The notes beneath the pieces were generated by a model that searched no databases, was not told the DNA's origin, and saw nothing but the letters and a program-made list of their open reading frames with translations. The translations under genes and the position numbers were made by a program. A DNA stretch of 64,000 nt, from assembly GCA_030737835.1 (NCBI GenBank), contig CM060856.1:9899670-9963669 (forward strand), written 5' to 3'. Of the stretch, positions 11,156-24,249 are shown in pieces. Within the stretch, counting starts at the first letter, position 1; each line of letters begins with the position of its first letter. The DNA comes from Acorus gramineus (Eukaryota; Streptophyta; Magnoliopsida; Acorales; Acoraceae).

Positions 11156-12894
11156 TAATAAAAAGTGTGAATAATTGGGGACACGGCCACGCGGGTTGGA
11201 TGTATCATTTTACAATGAGGGCAACCGGGTTGGGATGGCCCCAGACGTGAGCCAACAGTTGAATCCCACGGTGCCAAGTCCTATCCATGACCCGGTGGAC
11301 CCAAGGCACCCTCGTTCCAGGTCCGGATTTAGTGGACCAGGGCCTGACCCGGGTCCGATGATCACCACCTAAAAAACATGCAGATGAACATGAGTTTCAC
11401 TTGAACACAAAAATAAAGAGAAACCCATTACCCATCTCCATTTTTGTGCTTTTGAGAGAGAGAGCTGAGAGACAACAGAGGGCTCTGGAATCGAGCCACA
11501 TATTCTGATTCAATGAATGGGTTTCATAAAGCGAAAGGGCTCTGGAATCGAGCCACATATTCTGATTCAATGAAGGGGCTTCATAAAGCAAAAGATAAAA
11601 GAGAGAATGAGATGGAAAGAGTATGGATTGGGCAGCGGCTGAGAAAGTGAGGGAGACAATGGGAGATGAATAAAAAGAGGTGGCGGTCGAAGAAGAGAAA
11701 GAAAAAGCATCTCTTGCAATTAGGTAGTAGACTTGAGTATTGATTAGTGGATTATAGTCAGTTGGATTTAATGGGCTTTGGGCCTAGGTAGTGAATAGTC
11801 TAGGGGCTCTACCTATGGGTTGGGCCCTAGGTGTTGGATTGGATCATAAACAAAAAAATCAACCTAGGATTGTTAGGTCAATCGGGTCCATAAGACTAAG
11901 TCAGGATGGACCGGGTCCATATTGGGTCTCAGATTTAGGTGGTTCTGTTTGAGCCCCTTTAATCCATAAGTATGCCCCTTCTGTAATATACCTCTTCTGT
12001 AATCCATGCAGAGAACGCACGTGTTCATGCATGACTGGGATAGGGAGGTCGAGAAGGTGTGCGTGGAGAACCTCATCGAGTCGTTGACAGGGTTAGCGAC
12101 CAGAATTCTGTCCATGGAAAACATGGTGGTGGGTTGCTCACAATAGAGTGAGGAAGGATGGATTTCCGGTGGGAGGTGGTGGTGGCAGTGGCAATGGTGG
12201 AGGTGGGGTTGCTCGCGACCGAGGAAGAATGGGTTGGTGTATGGGTGATGGAGAAGCCATGAGAGGAGGCTGTGTTTGAAATGTGTTTCCAACAAGAGGT
12301 GGTGGTGTGAATGGGATTGCTCGTGACAGAGGAGGAAGGGTTGTGTGGGTAGTGAAGCCATGAGAGGTTATGCCAGTGGGGATGAAAGTGGTGAGGGGGG
12401 TGTATAAATTAAACTGATTTACATAAATCTTTTCAATCACTATCCATTAATGATGGACGGACGTAAAAGAAAAAAAGGGTGCAAATAGAGCCACCCCTCG
12501 AATTTTTTGGATCAGGTATTTGCTTTTTATTGAGTCGGGTCCGGGTCTAGACCTGACCCATTAATAGACCTAAATGAGGGGTCTAAACCCAGTTGCACAT
12601 TTGCGTGAATTCAATTAGTACTAAATTAGGGTGTGACACCTATATGCACATGCATACATGACTAGAAAAAAGGGTGTGAAACAACCCATTTTTTCTCCAT
12701 TAGTTCCTTCTCTCTAATTCCACCAGTTTTTTATTCCTCTCCCGCCCAATCCTTCTTCATTTATGGATTTTTCACAACCCTCCCCTCCCCCTCCTATGAA
12801 TCCTTCTCAACTCTGTTTTCTTCTATTAATTGAAGTACTTATAAATCAAACTTGTGGGGGTGGAGTCTGATTCTCCCCTCTTGGGTCGGATCTT
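11065..12894. other. Spacer without recognisable gene
   Basis: Contains an (AT)n run near 11136-11155. It also has scattered GGGTCC/CCCGGGT-type degenerate hAT-like repeats (11175-11360, 11880-11945, 12520-12590) and a locally duplicated GGGCTCTGGAATCGAGCC segment (near 11480 and 11540). The longest frame, minus 11873-12361, is His/Pro/Leu-rich low complexity with no domain, and I do not call it a gene. Confidence 0.5.
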
Positions 12895-13560
12895 TGTTGA
12901 TCCAGGCTTTAGATGTAGACCCGAGATAGCGTGGGTTGGTTCCTCCCTTCGCGTTAGTTGGCTCCTCCTTCCTTCCCCTGCAGCTCTGGGTACCTAAAAC
13001 TCACACCAGTGTGGTGCCGGCTAATGCCCCTCCGACGCTCAAGTCAGTAATCTCTCCCTTTAGGGAAGAAGAGGAACTTAGAGTCATTCCGTCTTAGTCG
13101 GAGAGAAAGTCAGTGTTTGCATACCTCTAAAAGGAGGGGATGTCTCCCCTTTTATACTCCATAAAGGTGTGCCGAGCTTGGCCTTACAGGGTGATCATAT
13201 CACGATATGGAATCTCCACGTGGCCTCAGGATCCTTGAACACGTGGCTCCTAGGGATCATCATCATACTATAACCGTTCTTTTGACGAACTGTCCTTTTT
13301 CAGCGTCAGGGAATATTCCCTTCGCTAACCGTTCCTCCGCAGAGGAGGGCCCTATGGCCGACTTGCACAGCCCTCTAGTCGACTTAATCTTAAGGTTCGG
13401 CAATGTTTGATTCTCGTCATGTGACTTAACAGCGTATGGTTGCCTTTTTAGGTCGAGCTTAATCAGCTGCTCGACTTTCGAAGAAAAGCGGATTCATCTG
13501 AGCCGTTGGTGAAATTTCAGGCCCATGAATTCTCCTTTCTCCGGCCCATTTTTATCAACA
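12895..13560 (-). mobile_element. Gypsy-type LTR, minus orientation (666 bp)
   Basis: On the minus strand it starts TGTTGA and ends TCAACA, the standard TG...CA mirror termini. A TATA box (GAGTATAAAAGGGG) lies near 13160. Downstream of it lies ACTGACTTGAGCGTCGGAGGG, cut here to its recognisable part: CTTGAGCGTCGGAG near 13040, a segment I know from plant Gypsy LTRs. I saw no 5-bp duplication at the ends and no internal domains beside it, so it may be one LTR of a deleted element rather than a clean solo LTR. Confidence 0.7.
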
Positions 13561-14631
13561 GGGGCTGCTCCTAGTCCGGCCCTCGTGCTTATTCGACACT
13601 GACTAATTTGGTCACTTACAAAACTCAACATAAAAGGCCCTAATTGGGCACTTCAGAACTGACCCAAATATAATTTTGGTTATCACTTCACTAGGTACAG
13701 TGAGATTCCTTCATTTAAAAACCTTCCATATCATTAATAAAACTTTAAAATGAATCGCGTGAAAAATTTATACACCTGTTAAAACAAAATTTAAGTTCTA
13801 TATGGATTTGATAAAAAAAAAAAAAAAATTTAAGTGTTATGTATATGGATTTGATAAAACATTAGATTTTATTCTTAATGTGACTGTCCAGCAAAAGCTC
13901 CAACAAACCATTGAGCTATAGATCCACCACACCGAGAAGACTTTCCAAGAAATTTCAAAACGAATAGGAAAAAAATATTGCATTCTTTTGGGTTTTTTCA
14001 TTTCAGAGCGTAGATGTCGGTACCACATCACTTTTTTTTTGTTTTTGTTTAACATAACCATCACATCCCATAATTTCCCCTCACCCCCCACACCCCCAAA
14101 TAATTAAATAAATGATATTCCAGTATATAACTAATTATTTGCATCCAAGAGAGGACATCATAAAACCTTATGAAACAAGACTACTCGTAATGGAAAAAAG
14201 AAAAACAACTTAATGAAATGAAAACCAATATTCCAAACAACTCACCAAGATAGGTAAAGATGAAGAGTCGTTCTCTTTATCACTACCAGCAAATGACATC
14301 GACATTTACATGGCAAGCTTTACAGGTTCCATTAGCCAACAGAGATAAAAGAAGGATTTAAAAAAAGTTTCTATGATCACTAGTAACTAAGGGAACAAAC
14401 ATATAGGCTATGCTAATTCATCATGTGAAGTCGGGACACATTTCACGCCTGCACCGCTCAAACCGCAAAACAACAGAGCAACAAAAACTCTTTCAGCCTA
14501 TGAAATATGACTCCACAAAGCATTCAAGAAATACAACCAGGTGTTGCATGTAAAATCCAATAAGAAATGATCGAGAAGTACATTACCTTATTGTGATAAA
14601 TAGGACGGTTGCTCTCCACAGGACATGGAAA
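13561..14631. other. Spacer and likely 3' UTR of the RCD1-like gene
   Basis: The lower half probably contains the RCD1-like 3' UTR (minus strand). Nothing else is supported; the frames are short and AT- or Asn-rich. Confidence 0.45.
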
Positions 14632-17600
14632 TCAGAGAGAATCCTTGGGCACTGTACTTATCGGCACATCACGCAGTGGACCCACAGGTGGCTGCACATA
14701 CAAGTTGATATGAGTGGATTAAGATTTAGAAATAATCGGATTTATTGATAGTTATTACTAATGATTCCTGAATAGCATTACGAAACATGACCCATAAAGA
14801 CTAAGACATGAATGTATCCTTGGGCAACAGAAGTAGCAAGCTTGTTCTATGCCAATCCAACGAAACAAATACAAAGGCTTTATTCCACACCACATACATC
14901 ACTGAAAAGGCCTACACAAAAATGTCTTAGTACCGTTTTGGGAGTAGAAAACAAAGAAAACAGAAATATAGACCCGCAGCACGATTACTTGAGAAATAAA
15001 ACCACTGAAGAACAAGCACAAGGATTCCATACAGTCAGCAATTGCAACTGTAGTGCACCCACCAAAAAAAGAAAAGAAGATAAGGACTCTCACAATCATG
15101 AAAAGATAAGTTTTATAACCTTAGCCACACTTTACAAACTATAAAACTAAAAGATCACTCGGTTCAGTTCCAATTATCAGATGAATGGCTTCCAGGCCTA
15201 CAGAACAAGTAATTTGTCTTTGAAGCTGTCAAAAGAACCAAGTGATAACATTTAATTCAATCACATATTCACATGTGCTCAAGTGCGTAAAAAGAACTAA
15301 TGTAAGATGCATCATTTTTTTAGCAAATACATCATCTCAAGCAGGCCCTGACAACATGTTATGCTACAGCTTTCAACTGTTAACCAGCGTTGCGTTCATA
15401 ATCAATCATAGTTCAGTAAATGTAAAATTCAAACAAATATTCATGAACACTGTTTAAAATATTGACCCATGTGCCAATGGATCATTTCTGACCCCGAATG
15501 ATAAAATTGAATCACTTATTGTTCCATTTTATCAATTGGCTGAGATATTAATAGAACATCAATATATTGACGATACATCAATAGATACAGGTTGAGTCCA
15601 CCCGACCCAACCCTTTTTTAAAAATGTTAGGGTAACCATCCAGCCATTGTGGTGGATATTCGCAAAAACCCATCTAATTAATTTATTTTTATACATTTTT
15701 AGAAGCCTTATAAACCATAACAACATCTACAACTCTTTCTGTTACTCCCTCACTATTCAATCAAGGGACGAAATTTGAAACTTTTAGGAGGCATACTTTA
15801 CGTAAAACAGTGCATGGAAACTAAAAACAGTCTAAAACAGAAGGAAAAAAATAAAGGCATTCATTGGACTGCAGCAGTGATTTCAATTCTTTTGAGTAAT
15901 AGCACTTCAGCATCACTCTCTATAGAGACACCTCACCTTACGCTGAAGACTCTCTAATGTAGATCTCAAAAGCTTGTCCCCAACTATACATCTTAACTTT
16001 CTGATCAGGTCATCACGGCTAATTTCTTTCCTCTTTATCCAAAAAAACTAATAGTTAGAAATAAATTAATACACAGGAAAATCTAAAACAAAACTAAGAA
16101 AGTAATTGGAGGCATAAATCACATACCTTAAACTCATCATAATGGTTGTTCACCAAGTCCATATCTTTAGGTGGTATTTTACTTGAAACTGCTTCAAACA
16201 GCACAGGAAAAGGCAACCAAGGTGAGGTAGGAGTCCTTGCAGTTTGCAAACTCAATCCATGGGCTCTTTCCTGAGAGTGCTTGACAGCTGGAGATGGCAA
16301 GCGATCCCTTACCTTGTGATCAGCAAAACACAAGGATATAGATCAAAAGATGGTTGAGCTTGACAAAATCAACTCATCAAGATTAGGTGGCCAGAAGAAC
16401 AGACAGAACCGATAAACATTATGTTCAACACTGCTAAGCATGCTTAACAGGATATGCTCATAAAGAGCTACAAGATCTGACTGTATAAGTTATTACATCC
16501 GATTCTTTGAAGAGATGAGGTAAACAACAGCAAAATAGGGTATCCATAAATTCATCGACAACGGCACAAGCAAAAATCAAAACAGAAAAGCTCAAAAGAC
16601 AAAATAAAATGTGATGCAACTTTCTCACCCAATATTTTCTTGTATCAAAATAAACCCTTACCAGATGAACAGGGGAATCTCGCCCCTTGCTATGATAAGA
16701 AGAATCTGTGACCACTGATACATCAGATATGCTCTTTATTCCAACCAAACACTCTGCGGAGACGTTATAAAAAAGTGTGTTCTTCAAAGCTATTCATGAA
16801 AAGATAACCAACTACAATGGTCAAATAAAAGAGTACTTATGCAATGAAATCACCTTTGGAACTAGGAGGCAGCCTGAAACTGACAACAAACTCTGGACAG
16901 ATGTGAGTATCCATATGAATGTTTGATAGAAAATAATGCTTCGGATTTTGAAGATCATCTACACCACTGTCAAAATTTTCTTCTTTGGGCTGGAACTGTT
17001 CAAAAGTGGGATGAACAAGCTCTGTGTTGCCCATTATAACACGGCATAAGACCATATGTTGCAACCCATTTTCGTCAACGTCAGAAAGCACGGAACTGTG
17101 GGAAGTAAAAATAAATAAAAAATACACGTCGAGAATCAGTTATACAAATAATCGAAAGAATTAAAGCAATTGAAATACATGACCAGATAGAACACTCAAC
17201 CAACGTATCTCTGGCCTTCGTAAAATGGAAAGGTGATGTTTAGGAAAAGAAACAATGGGCTTACCTAATATTTGAGCAGTTTGCAGGAGCAAGACAAATA
17301 CCAGTTCCATTCAAAACCTTGAATTTTGATTTCTCAATTTTACCAAAACCATGAGTCATAATCTCAATTATGGCATCCTTAGGAGAACCAAGCCATGCAT
17401 AGCGAACATTGGCATTGCCACGAAGGTTTCTGGTCATCCCAACCTGCTCCTGAAAAAGCTGAAACCGGGATCGGAGCAGAACATTTGCAAGAGAAGCACG
17501 GTAAATTCCAACAATATCATCTTTGCTAATATATCTACCCAGACCTAAAAGTAACATTTTCAGCACAGCAACAAAATCACTTCCAGTACTATCCAATTTT

Positions 17601-18532
17601 GTCACAATCCCCTCAGATTTTTCAAAATCGGTGACTTGTGAAACAGATTTAGAAACAATCTCATTCTCTCCAGTTGCTTCTTCCATTTCAGCATGAGATG
17701 CCCTGCCAACTCCTAATTTTCCATCGGATTTAAAATTAGGCTTTGGTAAAACAGAATCCGGGAAGGGCTTGTTTTCCCCATTTCTCTCAAACACCTGAAG
17801 AGGTGACTTCTCACAATTACTCCAATCGTGTTCTTGCTCAGAAAAGACTTCTTTTGCAACTTTAATTTTTTTAATATGTGAAAAAGACTCCTCAACAGAG
17901 TCTTCTGAAGAAGAGAGGTCAGTCTCACTTACTTCAATCTTCACTTGCAAGTTGATCTCATTCATCTCATTTGTATCAGTATTCATATTAGATAGATCAT
18001 TTCCTCCATGGAAGCGAGTGCATCCATTTTCATGATATTCAGAATGTACCTGAGGGAAAAAACACTTACCATGTTCATCAATCCAGGCAATCGGTTTATG
18101 CATGCCTGTTGCAAGATCTATCTGAGTCATATGGACAAAATCTAACAAGAATCGATGACCCTCAAATGCAACTTCAACAATTGCCTTCCTTGACTCAAAA
18201 TCAGACCGCAAAAGGGTGATTATGTCCATGGGAAAATCATTCCATTCACCATCAAGACAAAAAAGCAACCTCTGAGGCAGACCACTCTTCATAAAATTTG
18301 AATAGTTATTGACAACAGACTTCTTGAGATAACATCCATGGCTGTTTTCATATCCATTGCATTTCATCCTCTTTCGATGCCCGTCAAACAGCTCACCTTG
18401 TGCATCTTGTTGTGAAGCCAAAGCATGCGAAGCACCAGCATAATCTGGCACGCACTGAACAGAACGCTTTCTCTTCAGATCAATAACAATAGTCGTGCCA
18501 TCATCCAACACCTCTGCGTTCTTCAGTTCCAT
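14632..18532 (-). CDS. RCD1: RCD1/SRO1-type protein (WWE, inactive PARP and RST domains)
   Basis: Six coding exons, in transcript order: 18532-17265, 17095-16854, 16753-16662, 16312-16127, 16032-15937 and 14691-14632. They splice in phase to 647 residues. Residues 19-23 and 52-57 are Lys/Arg clusters that may be nuclear signals. Residues about 80-155 form the WWE domain. Residues about 315-505 form the PARP-like domain, with [22 protein letters not shown] and PEFVVSFRL. Residues about 564-628 form the RST domain ([23 protein letters not shown]), which in this family binds transcription factors such as DREB2A. The PARP catalytic His position reads AWLGSP (Leu-381), so ADP-ribosyl transfer is unlikely. 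The family acts in stress and ROS signalling. The ATG lies five bases after a predicted splice acceptor (AG at 18538-18539), so the leader is split. Somewhat longer than Arabidopsis RCD1. RCD1 versus SRO1 cannot be separated here. Confidence 0.93.
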
Positions 18533-18540
18533 TCTTACTA

Positions 18541-19115
18541 AAAAAAACAATACCCACGCACACCCTAATCCTTTCTAACTGATTTAATTCCACGAAAATC
18601 CATGTATTTACAAAAATATACAAGAGCTTCTTCGGGTGCAATCAATAAAACCCAGTCCTAAAAAGATTGCAAGAGAAAACACCCTGAAAATGATAACCAA
18701 ATCAGGCTTCATAGATCAGGTAATGAAGTATTGAGGTCAAAGAAAACACCATAAAGATGACAGTTATAACTGTGCAGAACATAATTTACAGCCACATGGT
18801 CAATTCTGCTTTTATCGAAAAACACAATACATACACACACATGATCCTTTATAACTGATTTAACTCCACGAAACTACATGTAATTACAAAATCATACAAC
18901 AGCTTCTTCCGGTGCAATCAATAAAACCCAGGCTAAAAAAGGATTGCAAAGAAGGACAGTGTGAAAATGATAACCAAGTGAGACTTCAAACAGCAGGTAA
19001 TGAAGTAAAAGAAAAGACAATAAAAACAATAATTATAACTGTCCAGAAACATTTATTTACAGCCATACGGACATATGGGTGTTCATTCTTCAATGCATGC
19101 TTCTACCAAAAACAC
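18541..19115 (-). repeat. Tandem duplication in the RCD1-like 5' UTR intron
   Basis: The stretch from 18541 to about 18816 is repeated at about 18817-19115 with roughly 80-90% visible identity. Shared blocks include AACTGATTTAA[T/C]TCCACGAAA, GTGCAATCAATAAAACCCAG and GAAAATGATAACCAA. The copy next to the coding exon holds the working 3' splice site. The equivalent site in the far copy is degraded. Confidence 0.8.
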
Positions 19116-19955
19116 TTATTGATTTTAGAACAGTAAACAACCTGGTTGGACCAGTGCTACTGCTATTTTTAGTGGTTCACCAATATAATACGCATATATA
19201 TAAGAAAAAGATTCTCCCATGCGCACCGCCACTCACATATGCACCATCATATGTAATCATATTTTAAAAAAAATCCATGAGCCTAAAGAGAATGATGGAA
19301 AACCAATATTTTTCAAACTCACTAGATTTTCCTGCTTTGTGGTCAAAATAAAATGGCGCACGCTCAATATCAGGTCATACCACGCAAAGAACATGGTATG
19401 ATATCAAACTCACAAAAATTTTAAGGAATACACTAATCAGTCTCATGCATTTTGTGAACCTATGTTTTTGTACTTCATCTTCTACAAATGCAACATAGTA
19501 TCATGCAACACAATTTCCAACATTTACTCAAAACATAAGCTAAATTCCGCCCCATCACTAAAATATTTGCGTTCTCTCCAACATGTATAATGCATATGCG
19601 TGCACAATTGTATAAATACATTTTTTTATAAAGTGAGATGTCTATCATCTTATTAATATGGTAAGCATCCAAGAAAGGAGAATACAAGGAATCTCCTTAA
19701 AAACGGTGTAAAGGGAGAAGACAACAGAGGTATACAACTAGCAGCTTAATACTACCACAACAGGTCAATAACAGCAAAGCCTTTACACCAAAATTTTGGG
19801 TCTACTATAAAAAAAAATTCCGCCACTGAGCTCTGGAAGGGCCATTTCCTTCGTCGAATGTACGAGTCTATTACAAAATTCTCATCCCTTTTCAAAACCA
19901 AAGTGGAAGACCCACATCATGTATCCCCCATAGGCCCAGACCTTATCGAAACTTT

Positions 19956-20163
19956 GGGTCCATTTGGGAGTGTGTCCCCGGCCACCGCATCAGAGGAGGC
20001 AAGCGGTATTTTGAAAAGCATTATTTTAACGCGTCCGAGAAGTTGAAATAATACACATAAAACGCACAGGCTGGTCATCAAACGCAGTAGTCGTTTTTGT
20101 GTTTGTTTCGGAGATTGCGTAAGCCAACGCAAACTCGGACGGGACACACTTCCAAACGGCCCC
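19956..20163. mobile_element. MITE in the RCD1-like 5' UTR intron
   Basis: The terminal inverted repeats are GGGTCCATTTGGGAGTGTGT and the inverted ACACACTTCCAAACGGCCC, about 208 bp apart, with no coding capacity. The target duplication is not exact (TTT versus CTT). Confidence 0.65.
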
Positions 20164-21307
20164 TTCATCCGAAATGATGCCCTCAAGATTTTGCTCCCCT
20201 TGGCATCTTTTCAATTTCATTTCTTGTCAGCCAAATGTTCCAACAAAATGAATGCTGAATCAACTGTGCACATTCCCCTCACCCTGTTCAACAGCTAGGA
20301 AAGTTTATATCATCCTTTGGTCTTTGCTGGGAAAAAGAGAACTCCACAGTGAACCAACTTACTTTCTGAAAGTCAGAAATCGCTGTCACGAACATAACAT
20401 GACTCCAAAACCCCAGAAAAACTTCAAAAACAATTTTACTCAATAAAAATAAGATTCAAGCCAACACCCAAACATATTGTATATTAACACACACCAAATT
20501 TGATCAGGAATAAATGTGATCAACATAAGTTTAACACTATAGCTCCTTGCATAATAAACCACACATTTATTTATACGTACACATGTGATCATTCAAAAAA
20601 CTCAAAAACATTCCAGTTATACTATTTTGTTTACATGCGACGTGATTTCTACATCAGGTGGTTCTATATATTCCACATGTTTAATTTTGATTTCAGTTAA
20701 AACTACATTTTAAAATTTTCAACTTTAGTCATCAATCTCACCCAGGTGACTTAAACATGGCTTCTAGATCAAGTTCAGATTCTTTTTAACATAAAGCATG
20801 CATAAAAAATACACTTGATTATATGGACAAGGTCAGCGACATTATAATCAATCAAAAGAATCATACACCCAAAAAAACAATAGATCCTGCTCTAGTAATA
20901 TAATAACAATAACAATCAATCACAAACACCAAAAAAACCATAGCAGAACAACAAATCACCAACAACAAAAAAAATATCATGCTTCACCGCGTATAAAATA
21001 ACCCAAAAGAGGTTCTTTTTGAGTAACAAAACATCACATAATCCTAAACAAGGTACATAATTTCATCGATGATCTGACCACCTTAAACCAATCCAATCCC
21101 TTCGTTTTCCAGACCCGATCTACAAAAAACCGATCCGAATCTCAATCGTTCATCAAACGAAACAATGACAACGGATCTTACAAAATCGCAAAAAGATTCA
21201 ACAAAAACGCACAAAACAAGAAGAAACCAAACCAAAAAAGACGATCAAACAGGAAGATTTGAAACGGCTCCACCACGAACGCATAGATCCGTCGAAAAAT
21301 ATCTCAC

Positions 21308-21420
21308 CTGCTGAGATAATAGTCGGGGATCACCATTTACACGATTAGGGTTTCGTCTCTCTCTCTCTCTCTCTCTTCCTTCTCGAGACCCCTCTGAAAC
21401 CAACAGACGGAGAGAACCAG
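21308..21420 (-). promoter_or_regulatory. RCD1-like untranslated first exon with telo-box and GA repeat
   Basis: On the minus strand a CAGCAG|GTGAGA donor ends the exon at 21308. Its partner acceptor is just before the coding ATG (18538), giving a leader intron of about 2.8 kb. Upstream in the same exon are a telo-box AAACCCTAA (21345-21353) and a (GA)n run (about 21356-21376). Telo-boxes and GA tracts are common near plant transcription starts. The true start site is not determined. An ATG at 21336-21334 opens a short frame, discussed in the findings. Confidence 0.65.
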
Positions 21421-21629
21421 AGAGGGACGAGGGGGTTTTGACGGCGTTAAGAAACCTAGTCGGTGAAAAGTTAACGGCGTTATGGAGTGGGGCCCACGAA
21501 AGAGTGGATTTAAGTCGGTCATGGTTTGTGTGCGCTTCGTTTCTTGCGCCTCAAGCAAACAAAGATCGGACGGTTCAGAATGCCCGGAGTCGGTTTAAAT
21601 TGTTCCTGCGCAATAGGTTAACCTAAGGG

Positions 21630-21965
21630 TTCATTTGAAAACACATATTGAAAAATAACTTTTGGAATAAAGCTACTTTTTAAGATGATTTTAGACCTTA
21701 ATTTTTTTAGAATGCTTTTTTTAAAATCAGAAATCAATATTTGAAAAGAGTTTAATGTTTGACAGAGAAAGTTGCTTTTCAATTCAAAAAATCGATTCCG
21801 ACCAAAAAACGTTGTTTCTGAGCTTTTTAAAACACAGATTTCGAGAAAAATTAAAAGGAATCCAGCTTCCGATTCTGTAAAAAGCTGCCTATTTGACTGT
21901 ACGCTTTTAGCTTTTCAGCTTTTCAAAAAGCAAAAGCGCGCCTCAACGCGCAACCAAACGGGCCC
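21630..21965. mobile_element. Possible degraded MITE upstream of the RCD1-like gene
   Basis: Begins GGGTTCATTTGAAAAC and ends GCAACCAAACGGGCCC. The ends pair only partly. The G/C-rich ends and CAAACGGGCC terminus resemble other MITEs in this window. Confidence 0.35.
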
Positions 21966-24240
21966 AAGAAGAAAAGAAGATTGACAGAAGTCCGTTGCTT
22001 TGTCCTGTACGAAAGGCATTTTGATTCAGCGTGTTGTGGCGTTACATGTGACTAAACTTAGACACGTGGCGCTGTTGAGAGCGTTCGATCTCGTTTGAGT
22101 TTTTTTTTTGGGTGGGTGGGGGTTACCGTAGATTTAACGGCGGCTTTTGGATCGTAACGGGAGAATAGGGACCGTTCGATTTTTTTTTCTATTTGTTTGT
22201 TGTTATTCGAGTTGAATTATTGGTGTGGACCACCGGTGGTCCTTTATGATGTTCTTCGGGAATTTCCCCTTGCGTCCACTCTGGGGTACGTCGTGGACTT
22301 GATTGCTCTGGTCCACTGTTACGGTGGTACTGTTTATTATTGTGATGTGTAGGTTGAGGATCGCCCTTACGCGGCATTTGATTTGTCAACTTCGAAAAAA
22401 GTTGGTTTGCAAAGGTGATTCTGGTATTTACGTTACTTTGAATGTACAGACAAAATTTGTTTGTTTGTATTAAAATGGGCTTCATAAATTACATATATTA
22501 AAATTTGTTTTTAATAAAGCAAGGATAAGGTTACACATGGTTATGTTTTTCGGTGAAATTTCAGTTCACGTGTATTTTAATTTTTTAAAAAACTTATATG
22601 TCAGATACATATTTTTATAAATATATATTTTATTAATACAAACATATGATGTTAACATAGCATATAAATTTAAATTAGATTTAAAAACAAGATTGTGTGT
22701 AACAACACTCATAAGTTAAATAGTAAAAACTTAAAATATCACAAATTTCCCAATAACAAATGTGATGGGGAGAATTATTTTTATTATTGTATGAAAAAAT
22801 GTTAAAAATACAAACATAACTTTGATTAATTATTTTTTAAAAAAGAAAAAAACTTTAATCAGTTAACTAGCACTTTTCCTCTGAGTTCAGGATATTTTGG
22901 TTACTATTTTGGTTACTACAAGACTACTCCACGCCCGCATTAAAAGTGGGACCTTTGAAAACAATGTTTAATATGAATGCATACTTATCGCAAAGGAATA
23001 CTCTGTGTTCTTTAAAAGAAATAAATAAAAAGAAAAAAGACATCACATTATCAAGTCAATCATGTGGGGGACACATCACACATGACTTGGTCAATTATTT
23101 ACAATATATTTGTACCCATTCCGGTTCACATTTAAAAAATTGCGAATTATATGCGCGGGTGTCTACGTCCAAAGAAATACTTGTATGCACATTGAATTTA
23201 GGAACATCTGAATTTGAATATTAATGTGTGAATAATGTTATGCTTATCCACCCATTTTGTTTAATGACATTTCCATGTGTCCTGCGAGCCTTTGCTTGAT
23301 TAGTAAGGGACACCCCACCTCTTTTTAAAAATAAGAAGTTTAGAGCTTTACGTTTAATTAAAAAAAAAAAGAGTAGATGAACAGTCCAATCGAGTTTGAT
23401 TTTATGTGTACTGTAAGCCTTTGCTTGATTGGTAAGGGACACCCCATCTTTTCTTAAAAGTGAGAGGTTTAGAGTCTTATGTTTAGTAAGGAAAAAAAAA
23501 GTAGATGATCAATTCAATTGAGTTTGATTTTATGAGTAATGGCACACTATCTTGTTGTTGTTGTATGCATGTGCGGAGACTTATGGCTCTTCAAAGCCTT
23601 TAATACCCAAATAAATAAATAAATAGCATGCCCATATAATGAGATGAAATCTAAAAGATGAAATACATATTTTAATTAATTGTATGAACTAGTTCATATA
23701 AACATTAAAAATATTATAACAATGTATATATTACAACGAGTTGAGATATGTAACAGTGCATTTAATAGATGTATCTAAACGATTTAAGATATGATATGAA
23801 TAGGTAGCTTTAAAAAAATGGTTCCCCCATCCACATCTAAACGTTGGGTGTGTAGTTTATGTGGTCCTTACATTATTGATAGCATCCATTCTTTTCTCCC
23901 TTTAGAGTAGAAACCATGTGATACTAATAATTCTTGATGGATATTTGAATTTGTGGTGGGGCTGGTATTCTCTTCTATTTTATTTTAAAAAAAAATGGAA
24001 TAATCCATCCCATTTTTCAACGAGTATAGAATTTGGACATGTAAATCAGTGTCGTGTATAGCACAGAGTCTTTAGGATGCTCACATATGTTGATAAACTG
24101 GGCTCTTGTGATATGCATGCTAACAGTTTTTTTTTAGTGTTGTTATACTCAGTTTTTTTCTCAATCTAAAACATAGACCTATATATCTTATTATAGATTC
24201 AGTGAAGCATATAACTCATTAGATGATATGTATGCCTCAT
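21966..24240. other. Intergenic spacer
   Basis: No gene found. A minus frame at 22189-22485 encodes a 98-residue peptide rich in Asn, Pro and Thr with no family I recognise. Apart from the tandem repeat at 23283-23540, the rest is AT-rich. Confidence 0.5.
23283..23540. repeat. Two tandem copies of a 129-bp unit
   Basis: Units at 23283-23411 and 23412-23540 share AGCCTTTGCTTGATT, GTAAGGGACACCCCA, GAAGTTTAGAG or GAGGTTTAGAG, and GAGTTTGATTTTATG. They are diverged by scattered substitutions. No protein frame spans both. Confidence 0.85.
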
Positions 24241-24249
24241 TAAAAAATT

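Noticed and set aside
11873-12440. Two minus-strand frames of 162 and 100 codons rich in His, Pro and Leu
   Set aside because: They arise from GGTGG/CACC-rich repeats; they overlap each other in different frames and match no family I recognise.
18533-18550. Longer RCD1-like start adding MFFLVR
   Set aside because: It relies on a TTG codon and reads through the polypyrimidine tract and AG of the leader intron acceptor.
22189-22485. Minus-strand 98-codon frame rich in Asn, Thr and Pro
   Set aside because: No recognisable motif, no splice or promoter support; kept only as an unexplained open frame.
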